Shown one piece after another: positions 13,354 to 24,929 of a DNA stretch of 64,000 bases. Numbering within the stretch: position 1 is the first letter of the stretch; each line of letters opens with the position of its first letter. A program made the position numbers and the translations under genes. The stretch is from assembly GCA_024752435.1 (NCBI GenBank), contig CP103035.1, positions 806,001 through 870,000 on the forward strand. Direction: 5' to 3'. The notes under the pieces are model-generated. The model was not told the DNA's origin and made no database searches. It saw nothing but the letters and a program-made list of their open reading frames with translations. The stretch is from Allantophomopsis cytisporea (taxonomy: Eukaryota; Ascomycota; Leotiomycetes; Phacidiales; Phacidiaceae).

Positions 13354-13945
13354 ATGCAGCTGGAAATGGCAATAGCTCATAGTCAAGAGGCGAAAATGTT
13401 CGGCATTGGTCAAGTAATCTCGTGACACTACCTATGTACTTCGACGACAACGAGGACGATGATAACGAGGTATTGCATCATTACTCATGACTATAAGGAA
13501 GGTGGCGAAATAGGTTAGTTGGGTAGAAGTCTAGTGAGAACGTTATATCTTTTGTCTGCCAGAAAACGCGACGACCTATGCCGAGTCTACCGAGTTTGCT
13601 ATGGAAGAAATCAGAGAGTAGGTAGCTAATGTTTATACACCACATACCCCGCCCACCAGAACTGTTCGCTAGATCTTTGCCTGTATATAATTGACCTCAA
13701 TAAAGGTCATTGAGGATTCTTTGTATAACATGCACGACACAGAGCTGAGCCCTGCTGTCAGAATCTTCATCTTTCTGATTACGACGAGAATCGAGGCATC
13801 AAATCTGACCTAGACCCAAAACGTCGACTCAAGCTCTCCCAACCTGCAGTAATTGGCTTAATTCCAAAACTCTTCCACCTTAATGTATGTTCAAGACTGT
13901 CGATTACCTTATGTAAAGTCTGATGCAGCTCTTAGATCACAAGTA
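13354..13945 (+). other. possible spliced coding remnant or orphan gene
   Basis: Several short open blocks are bounded by splice-like signals. The clearest is 13743-13884, preceded by CACAG and followed by GTATGT. In one frame it reads a 47-residue protein-like segment containing HLSDYDENRG, SDLDPKRRLKLSQP and AVIGLIPKLFHLN. Upstream blocks near 13354-13416, 13434-13469 (Asp/Glu-rich, followed by GT) and 13563-13618 (preceded by GCCAG) could be other exons, and CTTAG at 13931-13935 could be a further acceptor. I could not join all blocks in one consistent frame, so this may be a decayed gene, an orphan gene or chance. No family is recognised. Confidence 0.22.
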
Positions 13946-15867
13946 AGTTCATTCCAAGTGATCATATTGTGTGTGGTCAAATAGTCGGAAATTCACTACA
14001 CACTTGGCTGCTCCACTATGAAAGTCAACAGTTGTGGAATCGCCACGACCTCAAATAAGAAACTCATGGTTTTCGTGGGCATCATCATGTCCGTAAAAAA
14101 AAAAAAAAGTTTTTCTCATTATATGTAGATATTTGTACTCTATAGATATACTACAGAAGTTCACTAATCCTGGGTACGAGAGATCCAGTGTTGTAGAATG
14201 CGAGCTAGATATATGTAGTCCAGACTCGAAGGTCAACAAATTCTTTACAATCAGTTGGATTGTTACTTGAACCTTCTTCGTGCTCCAAGGTGATCTCTTT
14301 GTATCCTGTAATACACCACTATAAGCCTCGATCAATCTAGTCATAGTCACATAGATGATATCCTTGATATAAAATCCACATAGACGGTCCAATAACATAA
14401 CAGAGGCTTTATTCTCATCGTGCAGTTGTTTATGTTGCCACCGGTGATCCCTGAACATCAACAACCATCATACTTTATAGCTTCCAGTAAAGCCTACAGA
14501 GTCAAGTGCCATCTTTTGGGGCAACTGTGGTAAGAGAGATGGGAAAAGCTTCATCTATATACGATTGGCATACGAGACTAAGATCAAGAATTACCAAGAG
14601 TAGGCAAGCGTTTCTGTGTGATGGACGATCAGCACCCCTATAGCTATACCAGCCAGGCAGTCAACCAGAACCAAGCAAAATCCATTCCCATGAACTTCAG
14701 GCCCAGACAGGCAAATTGACACGCTATGCAGCGACGCGATGTCTGCGCGAGGACGATGGTAGGTCAGTGGGATTCTCGGTGGGATCAAGTAATGTTACGA
14801 TGATGAGGAGGGTTGAAAGGCATCCTCGTCGAGAATGAGTAGCGATATGCGAAACTTACCATACAGTATATCTTCTACATGCGAAAGGACAGACACAGAG
14901 ATTCATGTATAGTCTTTCGACAGGAATGGTCCATGGCGCAAGACGAAAGATCAAAAACGCCCCCTAAGAAGATTCCAGTCCATGGTGAGATATTTATAAG
15001 TGCATTCAAGGTCAAGCATACATAGCAGAACAAGAACCATTATTTGCAGCAATATAAACAGTGGTTATCATTACCCGATCCTCGCCCATAAATATGAACA
15101 TTGCTATTACACCAAGCAGGTACGGTAGTAGGAAGGTCTCGTAATCGCTCTGATGCGATCTGGTGCGATTGCCCTCCTCCAAATCCGCCCACACACCCCT
15201 TATCCACCTACAAACCCAGACCCGTGACACACCTCTCAAAAGTAATACTTTTCCTCCAAAGTCCAAAGCGCAGCACGCTGCAAGATGCTCATGCAGCTAC
15301 AGTTACAGATTCCCCCCTCCCAGAAAAGAAGAAAAAGCAATAGAGGGGGGGGTTTAATAAAAATGGTGGAATTACTCATTAGGAGTAATATCCAAGAAAG
15401 AGGAATTATAGCCATTTAGCCTAGCTAGTAGCCCCAGATTCGGATCAAGAAAAGAAAAAGAAGCGTAAAAAAAGAAAGAAAAAATCAGTTGACTTGGCTG
15501 CCAGCGGAAAATAGGGAATACAGTGATACAACGACTGCCTATAGCGGGCTCTGGAAGACAAGCAAGGCGAGCGCAAGACTTCCAGCATGCAGTGGTATTG
15601 AACGCCCCGTCGGAACAAAAAACGATGAAAACGAAAACGAAAACCATATCAAAAAACAAGAGTTTGATGATAGCAGATGACCAAAAAAAACAAAAAAAAC
15701 AAAAAAAAAAACAAAATAACAAAAAACGCCGGGACATGCTTATTTAACATCAAGGACATCATGAGTCGAAAGATCTGTTGCATAGGAAAACCTCAATGAC
15801 ACAGTCATATGGTTTATGGGCGCCAGACCTTCCCTCAGAAAGACTGGCTTTTTTTCTTCTTCCCCCT
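13946..15867. other. intergenic, A-rich tracts
   Basis: AT-leaning stretch with a poly-A run near 14096-14108 and A-rich runs at about 15640-15725. A minus-strand frame of about 135 codons at 14051-14458 has no recognisable features and crosses the poly-A run. Nothing else is supported. Confidence 0.45.
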
Positions 15868-17761
15868 TCAAACCTCCTCCGTGAATCTCGACGTCGATCC
15901 TGTGTGTCCCGACGTATCTATATGCGATCGGCCAACGCCATCTTGTTGTCGTGGGGGAGGAAATTGCATGGATGGAGTGAAGCGGCCCTGAGCTGTAACA
16001 GGCGTCCTGGCTGGACTTGGTCGCATGATTGGAATACCACTGTCGCGATTGGGATTACGCCCTGGAAGACCCCGATAATTCGTTGGTGAAGTAGCCGTAG
16101 GGCTAGTAGGTCCGCCGTAAAATCCTTCGGAATCCCGGTAGAAAGTCGAACCGCTCAGGGTATTCGGATGAGCATTTTCGTTATCGCCGTAACCATCGCC
16201 ACCACTTTCCAACACCGACTGAATTTTCCTCCCAGACACCCTGACAAAACCACGTTCACTGCCGGCCTCGGTTGAAGCTGTGCCCACCGTTCCCATAGTC
16301 CTCTGAGATGATCGTTTATAATTGCCCATGCTGGCAATGGCTGCTGAGAGGGCGAATCCACGTGAGTTCTCCGACATACCGGTTGGTGCAGACGGTAGTG
16401 TCGGAATAGTTGGATCTGGGTGAACACTCCCATATCCACCAGAGCCACCGGACGCTGCTGGAAGACCTCGAATTCCCGAAGCTGCAATTTGACGCTTCTT
16501 CCATTTTAGTAAAAAGAGAATGAACACTAATATTATAGCTACACCAGCAACTCCTCCAACGACACCACCGACAACGACAGAAGTTGGGGCGGCAGGACTA
16601 TCATTGGTCCCTGAATCGGCTGCGGTGGCAATTGAAGTCGAAGATGACGAAGTAGCAGTTCCAAGACCACCTATTAAACCCGCACCTGAGCCAGTAGCAG
16701 TCGAAGATGGCGATGATGTAATGTCAGATGAGGAAAACGGTGTCGAAGATTGCTGTGATGATGTTGACGGAGTGGTCGAGGTGATTGATGATGTTGAAGA
16801 TGTTGGAGAGACTGATGAGGTGAGTGAAGTGGGTGATGTGGTAGAAGATTCAGAAGACGACGTCGAACCACTTGAGCTTGTAGTGATTAGAAATGTTGTC
16901 GATGACGACAACGACGGTGACGACGAACTTGAGCCTGAATTCGACAGTGACGAGGAAGCTGTCGAGGCGGAAGCCAATAAGGTACTAGAACTGCTGCTAG
17001 AACTTCCTGTGGTACTGGATGAGCTACTGGATGCCGTTGAAGATGTTGAAGCTTTTTAGTTTGGTTAGCCAAGAAAGTCCCCAGTCGTTTAGCAAGTTTC
17101 GAAACCCACTGGATGATGTAGTACTTGAGATGTCTGTCGATGTCGATGACCCTGATGCCGACTGTGAAAGAGTGGACGTCGAAATTGACGAAGAGATTAG
17201 ATTTGATATTGAATTCGAGGACAAAGAGGAAGAAGTATAAATTGAAGAAGAAGAAGAAGAAGAAGAAGAAGTCGTAATTGTTTCTAGGCTCTGGAGGCTC
17301 GAACTCGACTGTGTGCCGCTGGTCTGGGAAGTAAAGGCGGTGCTGCTGCTGCTGGAAGAAGTCGAAATGCTGGAGCTATTCGAGAAGCGTTCACTGATTC
17401 CATTCGATTTTGTAGATACTGGGAAGGTATTCGACGTTGCCGACGGCAAAGGTGTGCTCATGGCCGATGTTGGTGTCCCAGTCTGCGCGGTGCTATCGGA
17501 AGCAGCAGTGGTTGAAGGCTCAGTAGAGGAACTGGCCGGGACCGTTGCAGTACCGATAGTGTTGCCAGCCGAATCAACCTGCACCTGCTGCACAACCTCG
17601 ACGGTCTGAGTGACTTCTGTTACGGCTGCACTTGTGTCTGCAGATGACTGTCGTCGATGTTGTTGATGTAAATGAATGTGGTTGTGATTATGGTTGTGGT
17701 TGTGGTTCGAGAGTCCATTGCGAGTCTGAAGGAGTGAAGACCCTGCCGGAGTGTTGCCCAT
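15868..17761 (-). CDS. Ser/Thr-rich single-pass membrane protein
   Basis: Predicted cell-surface protein of about 611 aa. Exons 17110-17761 and 15868-17051 are joined across a 58-nt intron (donor GTGGGT, branch GCTAAC, acceptor AAAAG). The N-terminus has an Asn-His repeat (NHNHNHNHNH). A very long Ser/Thr-rich region of several hundred residues follows, likely heavily O-glycosylated. One membrane segment lies near residues 375-397 (VVVGGVVGGVAG...FILFLL), followed by KWKKR and a cytosolic tail of about 210 residues rich in Gly, Ser and Pro. This layout resembles fungal Mid2/Wsc-type sensors or mucins, but I see no WSC cysteine pattern. No signal peptide is visible at the first ATG, and an in-frame stop lies just upstream, so a missed 5' exon is possible. 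Part of the Ser tract is coded by a (GAA)n/(TTC)n microsatellite at 17244-17270. Confidence 0.7.
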
Positions 17762-17960
17762 TGCTGCGCCCAGCGTTTCTCAGACACACGTACCACAGAC
17801 ACACACTCACACTCACACACACACACTCTCTCTCTGTTGGTGTTCCTCTTCCACTTTCGTCTTCTTTTATGGCTTGCTCGCACACTCGCGCGCGGGGATC
17901 TACAGCAACCAGGCGTGAATGATGCTGAAGAAACGGATTACCGCGAATTGGCGCGTGAGA

Positions 17961-17997
17961 GGGGAGGGGGGGGGGAAGGGGGAGAGAGGGAGAGGGG
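17961..17997 (+). repeat. G-run tract, G-quadruplex potential
   Basis: Five runs of three or more G on the plus strand with short spacers (GGGGA, a run of ten G, AA, five G, AGAGA, GGG, AGA, GGGG). It lies about 200 nt upstream of the start of the minus-strand Ser/Thr-rich gene. Quadruplex formation is inference. Confidence 0.5.
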
Positions 17998-18097
17998 AAA
18001 AAAAGAATTATAACGAAAGTTTCATGGCATTGTTATGAAGAGAAATAAATTTCGAGAACGAAGAAGAGAAAATGCGGGAAGGGTGGAGAGTGGTGTG

Positions 18098-18160
18098 GTG
18101 AGTGAGTGAGTGAGTGAGTGTGGGTGAGTGTGTGTGTGTGTGTGTGTGGGTGGGTGGGTA
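18098..18160. repeat. (GTGA)n, (TG)n and (GGGT)n compound microsatellite
   Basis: Perfect short tandem runs in direct succession: GTGA units, then TG units, then GGGT units. Confidence 0.9.
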
Positions 18161-18415
18161 ATTAGCAGTAGTGATGAGTACATATGGTAAGGTATAGGTA
18201 GGTAAGCATTGAAGATTAGATTCCACGAATTTGACTTGTGTGGAGAGAGGGTAGTTACACAGTAGTATGTAGTGTAGGAGTGGTGAGGAGGAGGAGGTGG
18301 AGGAGGTGGAGGAGGAGTTGGAGGAGGAAGTAGGAGTATAGTATGTACATGGAGTGAGTATCTAATGTAGGTAGTACAAACAAGCACAAGTAGAGTTATG
18401 TGTGTTGGGGATATG

Positions 18416-18464
18416 AGGTGTGCAGTGTGAGGTGTGCAGTGTGAAGTGTGCAGTGTGAAGTGTA
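18416..18464. repeat. 14-nt minisatellite
   Basis: Three full copies of the unit AGGTGTGCAGTGTG (third copy with one change) and a partial fourth copy. Confidence 0.85.
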
Positions 18465-18551
18465 TGCGTGTCGTGGATGGATGGAGGTGTATGTGTGTGT
18501 GGGCGGGTGGATATGAGTATGTGCTGGGTATGGGTATGGATGGGTATGGAT

Positions 18552-18585
18552 ATGGGTATGGATATGGATATGGATATGGATATGA
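18552..18585. repeat. (GGATAT)n microsatellite
   Basis: Tandem 6-nt units with imperfect GGGTAT variants immediately to the left. Confidence 0.85.
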
Positions 18586-18744
18586 ATGAACTGTGAGTGT
18601 GGGTGAGGGTGAAGGAAGGGATTCTCTCTACTACTGCCCATCACCATATATCATGAGGAAAATGTCCAGGATGTGAAGTGAGGCTATCCCCAAGAAAAAA
18701 GTACAGGTACTTCGTATATGCGTCTATGTGCTGCGTAAATGCAG

Positions 18745-18774
18745 GTACCTACCTACCTACCTACCTACCTACCT
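18745..18774. repeat. (TACC)n microsatellite
   Basis: About seven perfect TACC units. A second run of the same unit lies at 60938-60957. Confidence 0.9.
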
Positions 18775-19217
18775 TTCAAAACATATCAACAACATACGAA
18801 CTACATGACCTACCTTGCTTGCTCTGTACCTCGCTTTACCTTGCCTTCCTTACCTTGCTCCCTTAGGTATGACCGTGTATGTACGTACACTTCTGCTCCC
18901 TCTACCGTCTCTACCCCGATCCTTGTCACTCTTTTTCATCTTTTCCACCACATTTTACCTTTCTCTGACTTCCCTTTTCTTGTACCTGCATGTACCTTAC
19001 GTTCGTCTCTTCCTCTCGTTACGCACCAGAGCCAAGCTGCAATTTCGGCTATGTACTGAAAGAGGACAGAGCCAAACGAACGGACATCTTCGGATCCACG
19101 AATCACACAATCCTACCACGCCAATTCCTATAAACACTACACTAAGGAGCAAAGTCCACAACACCAGCGACACATCTAGCAACTAAGTTTAGAGAAAGTG
19201 AAAGAAGAAGAGAGGGA

Positions 19218-19220
<3 letters not shown>

Positions 19221-19254
<34 letters not shown>
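19221..19254. repeat. (GA)n microsatellite
   Basis: About 17 perfect GA units inside a longer purine tract. Confidence 0.92.
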
Positions 19255-19256
<2 letters not shown>

Positions 19257-20934
19257 GAGCGAAGGAAGCACAGGGCACAGAGAGGAAGGGAAAAAGATAG
19301 ATAGAGAGAGACAGAGTGATGAGCATGGGCAATACCTGGTAGGCAATACCTAGGCAATGCACACTACCTATTGGTAAAGTATAGCAAGTACCTGTATATA
19401 GCTATAGCACAAAGGGCCCTTGTCATAGTAGTGCCCTTACTTATGAGCGGAGGGCTTGAACTCCATCAAGCCGCTGAACGCCCATTCCTATGACCTCGTA
19501 CAAAAACAAGACTACTAGATCGCGCACTTGGCTGTCGCTACCATTGCTATTTGCATACCATCCCCCAACTATGAATGTCTATTGATATCTACGCAGTATT
19601 GTGCCTTTCCTCTCTGGTGCCTCATACCTCTTTCAGCTAAATTGCTTGGACCAGTAACCCGGATACAAAGCCTCGCGTTACAGCTACTTCACGACCGAAA
19701 GGAGACCGGTACAAACAATCCATGGCCGGAGCCGCTCTCTCTCATCAACTCCTAAGTAATGAACTACTGATCCAATCAAGGAAAAGAAAGCAAAGCAAGA
19801 AGCAAGAAGAAGAAGAAGAAGGAGAAGAAGAAGAATCCATCTTGCAAAGTTACTCAATACTAGCAGGCCTTGGAATCCTATGACGCCCTGGCTTGTCCCA
19901 ACCATATGAAGCACCTCATACACTCCAAATTGCTTTTTAATGGGATTCATTGTACTCCCTACCATAGGCCAGCGAACCAGTGACAACAGGCAAGCGCATT
20001 GGTTGAGAGGACGGACCCTTTTGCATAAGGTAAGGTCAGCCAGCGTCGTCCAGGAAGCAGCACCGGGGGGAATAGACGCCGTGACAAGCTTCTTTGTCAA
20101 ATTGGATCATGATCAGACGAAGGTGCGAGATAAAATAAAGTAAAATGCAAAAAGGCAAATGGTGTGATGATTTTTAGATTGATTTTTTTTTATAGACTTT
20201 TTGGGTTTCTTTTTTTATTTATTATTTTTTTAAATGAAATTCCATCTAGGGTTATCGGCCACTTCCTTCGTGTTCAGGTGCGAAACTGCCTGTCGAGGAC
20301 GTGGACGTGGAAGTGACCGTGGTTTCTGAAAATAGCCTGCCCACCACACAGATCTATCCTCCCGCTCAGTCAACTGGAACCGTAAAATCCCCTCCCATTT
20401 GTGCTTTAGAAATGAAGACTAGAGGGCCATTGTTGGAGACGGGAGAGTTTAAACAGTCGAGGCTGAATTGAAATGGATTAGGTGCATAAGTACATAGCTA
20501 CCTTATGGAGGATGCAGTAAGATATGTACAGTACAAAGTGTGTATTCACTTGATGAATGAATGAATGAATGCAAGTCACTCGATTGTATTCTGTATGGTG
20601 TATGTATGTATGAATGTAGGTATGTACGTAGTATATAGTATATGTATATGTATGTATATGTACACAGTACGCTACATACTCATATCCACATCCAACACCC
20701 ATCCATTCAGAGATGCTTGGTACCTTAGCATCTACCTTCTGGTAGGCACTTGGGGAGTTCTCGAAGTTCCACAGTGGAAAAGAATGCCACCCACTTTCAT
20801 GCTGGTATTAATAGAATGGGCCACGCATTCTGGGTGAACGCCATGAGCATAAAATGTGGGAATCCATGCACCCTACTCTATCTAGCTTCCCCCCCTCCCT
20901 CCCTCCTCCGTCTTCATCCCAACTTGAACGGTGT

Positions 20935-20970
20935 TGAAGAAGAAGAAGAAGAAGAAGAAGAAGAAGAAGA
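20935..20970. repeat. (GAA)n microsatellite
   Basis: About twelve GAA units, continuing into AAAAG repeats. A similar (GAA)n tract lies at about 19802-19833. Confidence 0.9.
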
Positions 20971-21099
20971 AAAGAAAAGAAAAGGTATGAAGAAATGCAC
21001 TTATAAATATATATGTACTAATGTATTAAGTACTATCTTGATGTTTGTTGATACTTTTCTTATTGCATTTTATTATGTAGTATGTATGTACTTGACTTG

Positions 21100-21133
<34 letters not shown>

Positions 21134-21152
21134 CATATATACATATATACAT
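21100..21152. repeat. (ACAT)n microsatellite
   Basis: Perfect ACAT units grading into imperfect ATAC/ATAT units. Confidence 0.9.
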
Positions 21153-21662
21153 AAATACCCACATACAATCATTGAATCGACTTGCATTGAGATCAGTCAA
21201 TGTCTGTCTCTCAAACTAGATGAATCTCATAAGCACGTACATTGCCTCTTACTGCAGACTCCTACACTATGACGATACCCAAATCTCATTGACTGGTCGC
21301 ATCTCATCTAATTTAACGTAGCACCCAGAGCATCGTACACCAGAGACCATCGGTGCGCGCCCGGCCTCTGACAGCCAGGGGCTTATCATCCGATGCTCGA
21401 CATTGTTGATTGATGTGAATTGCGGATAATTAATTTACGAGCCATGGTCTATGGCTCAGTACTGATCGGACCATCGGAATATGCCTGTTGTCAAATCAAG
21501 ATGATACTGTCGGTGAGAAAGTATGACCTGAAGACAAGCTTTTGTGGGATTTCAACGGGTTGAGCGGTTGGTTTGATCGTCTTGTGTTGTAGATACTGGT
21601 GGAGTCGAATACTGATCTTGGTACATATGGTGGTGTTTGGAATTTGGTGTTCATGCTTGAAT

Positions 21663-21698
21663 TGTCTGTCATGTCTGTCATGTCTGTCATGTCTGCCA
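21663..21698. repeat. 9-nt tandem repeat TGTCTGTCA
   Basis: Three exact copies and a fourth with one change. A short (ACAAC)4 run follows at 21821-21840, about 150 nt before the lipase-like start. Confidence 0.85.
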
Positions 21699-21991
21699 CG
21701 CATGCCAGTAGTCGTTCAGACGAGATGCTGCTGCGCTCCCTTCCCCTCTCCTCTCCTCCCCTCAACGTCACGTCACATCCACACATCACAGCTGCGACAT
21801 TCATCCCCGCAAAAACCAACACAACACAACACAACACAACCGGAAAACAATGTAGCTGCACGGAACGTCGGCTGTCAACCGAACGCACCATCATGAACAT
21901 TGAATTGGCATTTTCCACATAGCAAACCAGCGCCCATGAGATTGAGTACCCTATTGAAATGACTTGCAAATTCATCGCACTATAATTCGTC

Positions 21992-24226
21992 ATGGCAACA
22001 GATAAGTTGGCACAGGAGTACAACCATGCATCTTCGGCATCGTCTGCCCACGTACGCCCAGGCCTCCCGCCGCCTCTTCCCCCTCGGCAGACTTCCAACG
22101 ACGAACCCCCTCCCCCATACTCAATCGCCGAGTACACCGAGTCCGGCGAAGAGCCCGTTGAAACGAATGCGGGGGCCCAAACCTTCTTTAGCAATGAAAA
22201 GAGGGATCAGACAATTTCCGAACAATGGCGATCGACTGATCCGAGAGCCTCATCGACGCAATCCTTGATCCCCTCCGAGAGGACAAGAGAGGGCCGGCGG
22301 ACCCTCCTTCTCATCTATATCCATGGTTTCATGGGCAACGAGACCAGCTTTCAAAGTTTCCCTGCACATGTACACAATCTGGTATCGATAACGTTGGCGG
22401 AAACTCATGTCGTCCACACAAAGATATATCCCAGATATAAATCGAGAAAGGCTATAGAATACGCTCGAGATGATTTTAGTAAATGGTCAGTCACAAACAT
22501 GTCTGCATTTCCATATACCCATTGGTGAGACTAACCTATGAATATCAGGCTTGTACCCCATGAGGGCAATGACACGGATGTCATTCTACTCGGACACAGT
22601 ATGGGAGGTATACTCTCTGCGGAGGTTGTTCTGATGAAGCCATACACTCCGGCCACTCGACAACCCTTCCGCCATCAAATACTTGGAACCATTAGTTTTG
22701 ATACACCGTTTCTCGGAATGCATCCTGGTGTAGTGATCAGCGGTATTGGAAGTCTTTTCCGCCCAGCTCCCGAATCACCAGCGACAAAGCACGCCGCATC
22801 AAGCCCAGCAAACACATTGTCACCAGGTCAAACATTGACTTCGGCAAACCAAGAGTATCCCTTTCCAACAGAGAGCAGCCTCAGTCTGGCACCATCTTTG
22901 CAGTCGACTCAAAGTGCAACGTCGACCTTATCGGCCCCTTCCCCACATGATCCTTACTACAACGCACCGTTTGCAAACGATGTGCATATCACCGAGCGCA
23001 CAGGTCTTCAGAGCGTTATGCATTTCATCAATAAGCACTCAGACGGTCTCACCTCTGCCACAAAGCAATACTTCATGTCCCATTTGGAATTTGGAGGGTG
23101 CCTTGCTGATTGGCAGGGACTGAAGACTCGCTATTCTACACTTCGTAGCCTCGAAGACGTTGATGATTTGGCCGAGATGCACAAGTATGGCTACGAAACA
23201 CCTAGGAGACGTGTGAGATTTATCAACTATTACACTGCTAGTACTGGCCGATTAAAACAACCTAAAGCTCCAAAAGTACCGGAGGGTCACATGACAGATA
23301 AGAATGGGAACGTCAAGCCGATTGAGGTTGAAATGAATGATCTGAGTATTGATGGTGCTAATGGGCCTACTCCAACGATTGTAGTGGAAGAAACGGGAAA
23401 TGGCAGTGTCATACCCCACACAGTAGATACTGGTGCCGAGGAGGCCCAAGAGCATCGTCACGACTTATCTGAGGACGAGGAAGATGAGTTTCATGCGGCA
23501 CCAATGCAGCATATTGATTCGATGCCGATTCCAGATGATGAGCCCGACCCAGTCCCTGCTCATACGGCTTCAGCGGAGACCAACGAGATTGAATCCTCTG
23601 AACAACAACTGACTCCTACACAATCTCAAATCCAACCTCCGCCGGTCACTGAGCCGCAATTACCGCCTATTCCAGAGCTACCTGTCGAGCCCGTGCCTCT
23701 GGATCTGAGCTCCTACACGGACAAGGACTCTCGCAAACTGGCAGAGAAAGAACAGAAGCGTGTCATGAAGGCCTATCAGCAAGCAGTCAAGGACCGAGAG
23801 AGCGCCATCAAAGATCGCAGAAAGCTGGTTGAGAAGCGCGAGAAGAAGCTTCGACAAGAACAAGAGAAGCAAGCGAAGGCCGAGCAGAAACAACGCTTGA
23901 AAGAAGAGAAGGAAGAGGAGAAGCGCCTGGCTTCGGAATCTTCCACCCTGAAGGATAAGGGCAAGGCAACGGCTGACGCACCCCCAAAACCTAAGCGCGA
24001 TAAGAAATTCTGTCTGTTGCCTTCGGATATCAGTGGGCCGAAGGATATATGCTGGGAGAGAGTTTACATGGAGGGCGTCGATGAAGTCGGTGCTCATTGT
24101 GGGCTGTTCTTCCCGGGTCCGCAGTATGAGAATTTGGTGGGGGATGTTGGGCATCGGATTGAGGAATGGGTTAAAGCGGATGCTACCAGGCGAGCGATTT
24201 TCGAGGCTCATCATGAGCTTGATTGA
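21992..24226 (+). CDS. alpha/beta-hydrolase, DUF676-type lipase-like protein
   Basis: Predicted serine hydrolase, possibly acting on lipids, of about 723 aa. Exons 21992-22485 and 22549-24226, intron 63 nt (donor GTCAGT, acceptor ATCAG). The N-terminus is Pro-rich (PPPLPPRQ, EPPPPYS). The hydrolase core begins with an oxyanion-type strand (LLIYIHGFMGNE, near residue 110) and carries the nucleophile elbow GHSMGG at about 180-185, as in the DUF676/YpL lipase group. The second half is acidic and Pro-rich, then forms a highly charged Lys/Glu helix or coiled coil (about residues 560-660). It ends with a conserved-looking block (ICWERVYMEGVDEVGAHCGL). The substrate is unknown. There is no signal peptide, so the protein is probably intracellular. 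Confidence 0.82.
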
Positions 24227-24929
24227 TTGATGCTTTTCATCTTTCCGGGTCCTATGGTTTGGCAACGGATGGATTTATGAGATACCCTAGACTATTGAAT
24301 AATATTTTGTGAGGGCATGAATGGGAGAACGTAGCTAAGTTGAATTTAATTGCTAACTTCAACTTGACTCTCTATATTTGAATATGTTCGGTCTTACATC
24401 ATGTGTTCGATTGTTGTAATATACTCATCGGCATGTACTTTTGATAGGTTCTCCATCAATCCCACTTTGATGAAGTGCGATTTATCTTATGCATAAGTTT
24501 ATTGTCTGCCGTCAAACTTGACGTAGGCGGCGGTGTTGTCCACCAAACGTAGTACGAGGCGGACAATTCCCAGAATCATCGGCAAGCTAAAATACCCCAC
24601 AATAAGCTAACGTCAAAAGTATTGATAGAGAGAACCGGTGATGAAGTCAATGGTCAGTGACCGAGGATTATAATTTATCACCTCAAAATTGTCCAATTCT
24701 CCAAGTCCATACGGAGCAATCTACTTCTCTATCACCTTCCATTATCGACGTCTTTCTTAAGAATTGCATGCGTTTCCCTTCTCGTATTGCACCCCTTCTC
24801 ACCTTTTCCCCCCCACCCCGCACGCCCCTCTGTACAAACTGGGGAATCCCACATCATCTGCTTCCTTTTTTCCCTTAGAATCTTTCCATAGACTGCATTT
24901 CTCCGCAAACCCTCCTCCATGACTCAATA
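24227..24929. other. intergenic, BOR1 promoter region
   Basis: About 700 nt between the lipase-like stop and the anion-exchanger start. The last 200 nt are pyrimidine-rich, as in many fungal promoters. No gene is seen. Confidence 0.5.

Larger units (their letters stand above)
17762..21991. other. microsatellite-dense intergenic region
   Basis: About 4.2 kb without a supported gene, between the divergent starts of the Ser/Thr-rich protein and the lipase-like gene. It holds many simple repeats, the main ones listed separately. Open frames here translate repeats (His-Thr, Tyr-Leu-Pro-Thr, Glu-Lys runs) and are rejected as genes. It may include long 5' leaders of both flanking genes. Confidence 0.6.

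Noticed and set aside
14051..14458. minus-strand frame of about 135 codons
   Set aside because: Includes a poly-A run read as polyphenylalanine; no recognised features.
16520..17059. 179-codon acidic frame opposite the Ser/Thr-rich gene
   Set aside because: Antisense of Ser/Thr codons reads as Asp/Glu/Val runs; the minus-strand membrane segment and spliced frame explain the sequence better.
17620..17885. Minus-strand frames with His/Val/Cys-Glu runs at the start of the Ser/Thr-rich gene
   Set aside because: They are out-of-phase readings of CA/GT repeats and have no start that joins the main frame.
20750..21154. 134-codon frame ending in Tyr-Ile-His-Thr repeats
   Set aside because: It translates the (GAA)n and (ACAT)n microsatellites.
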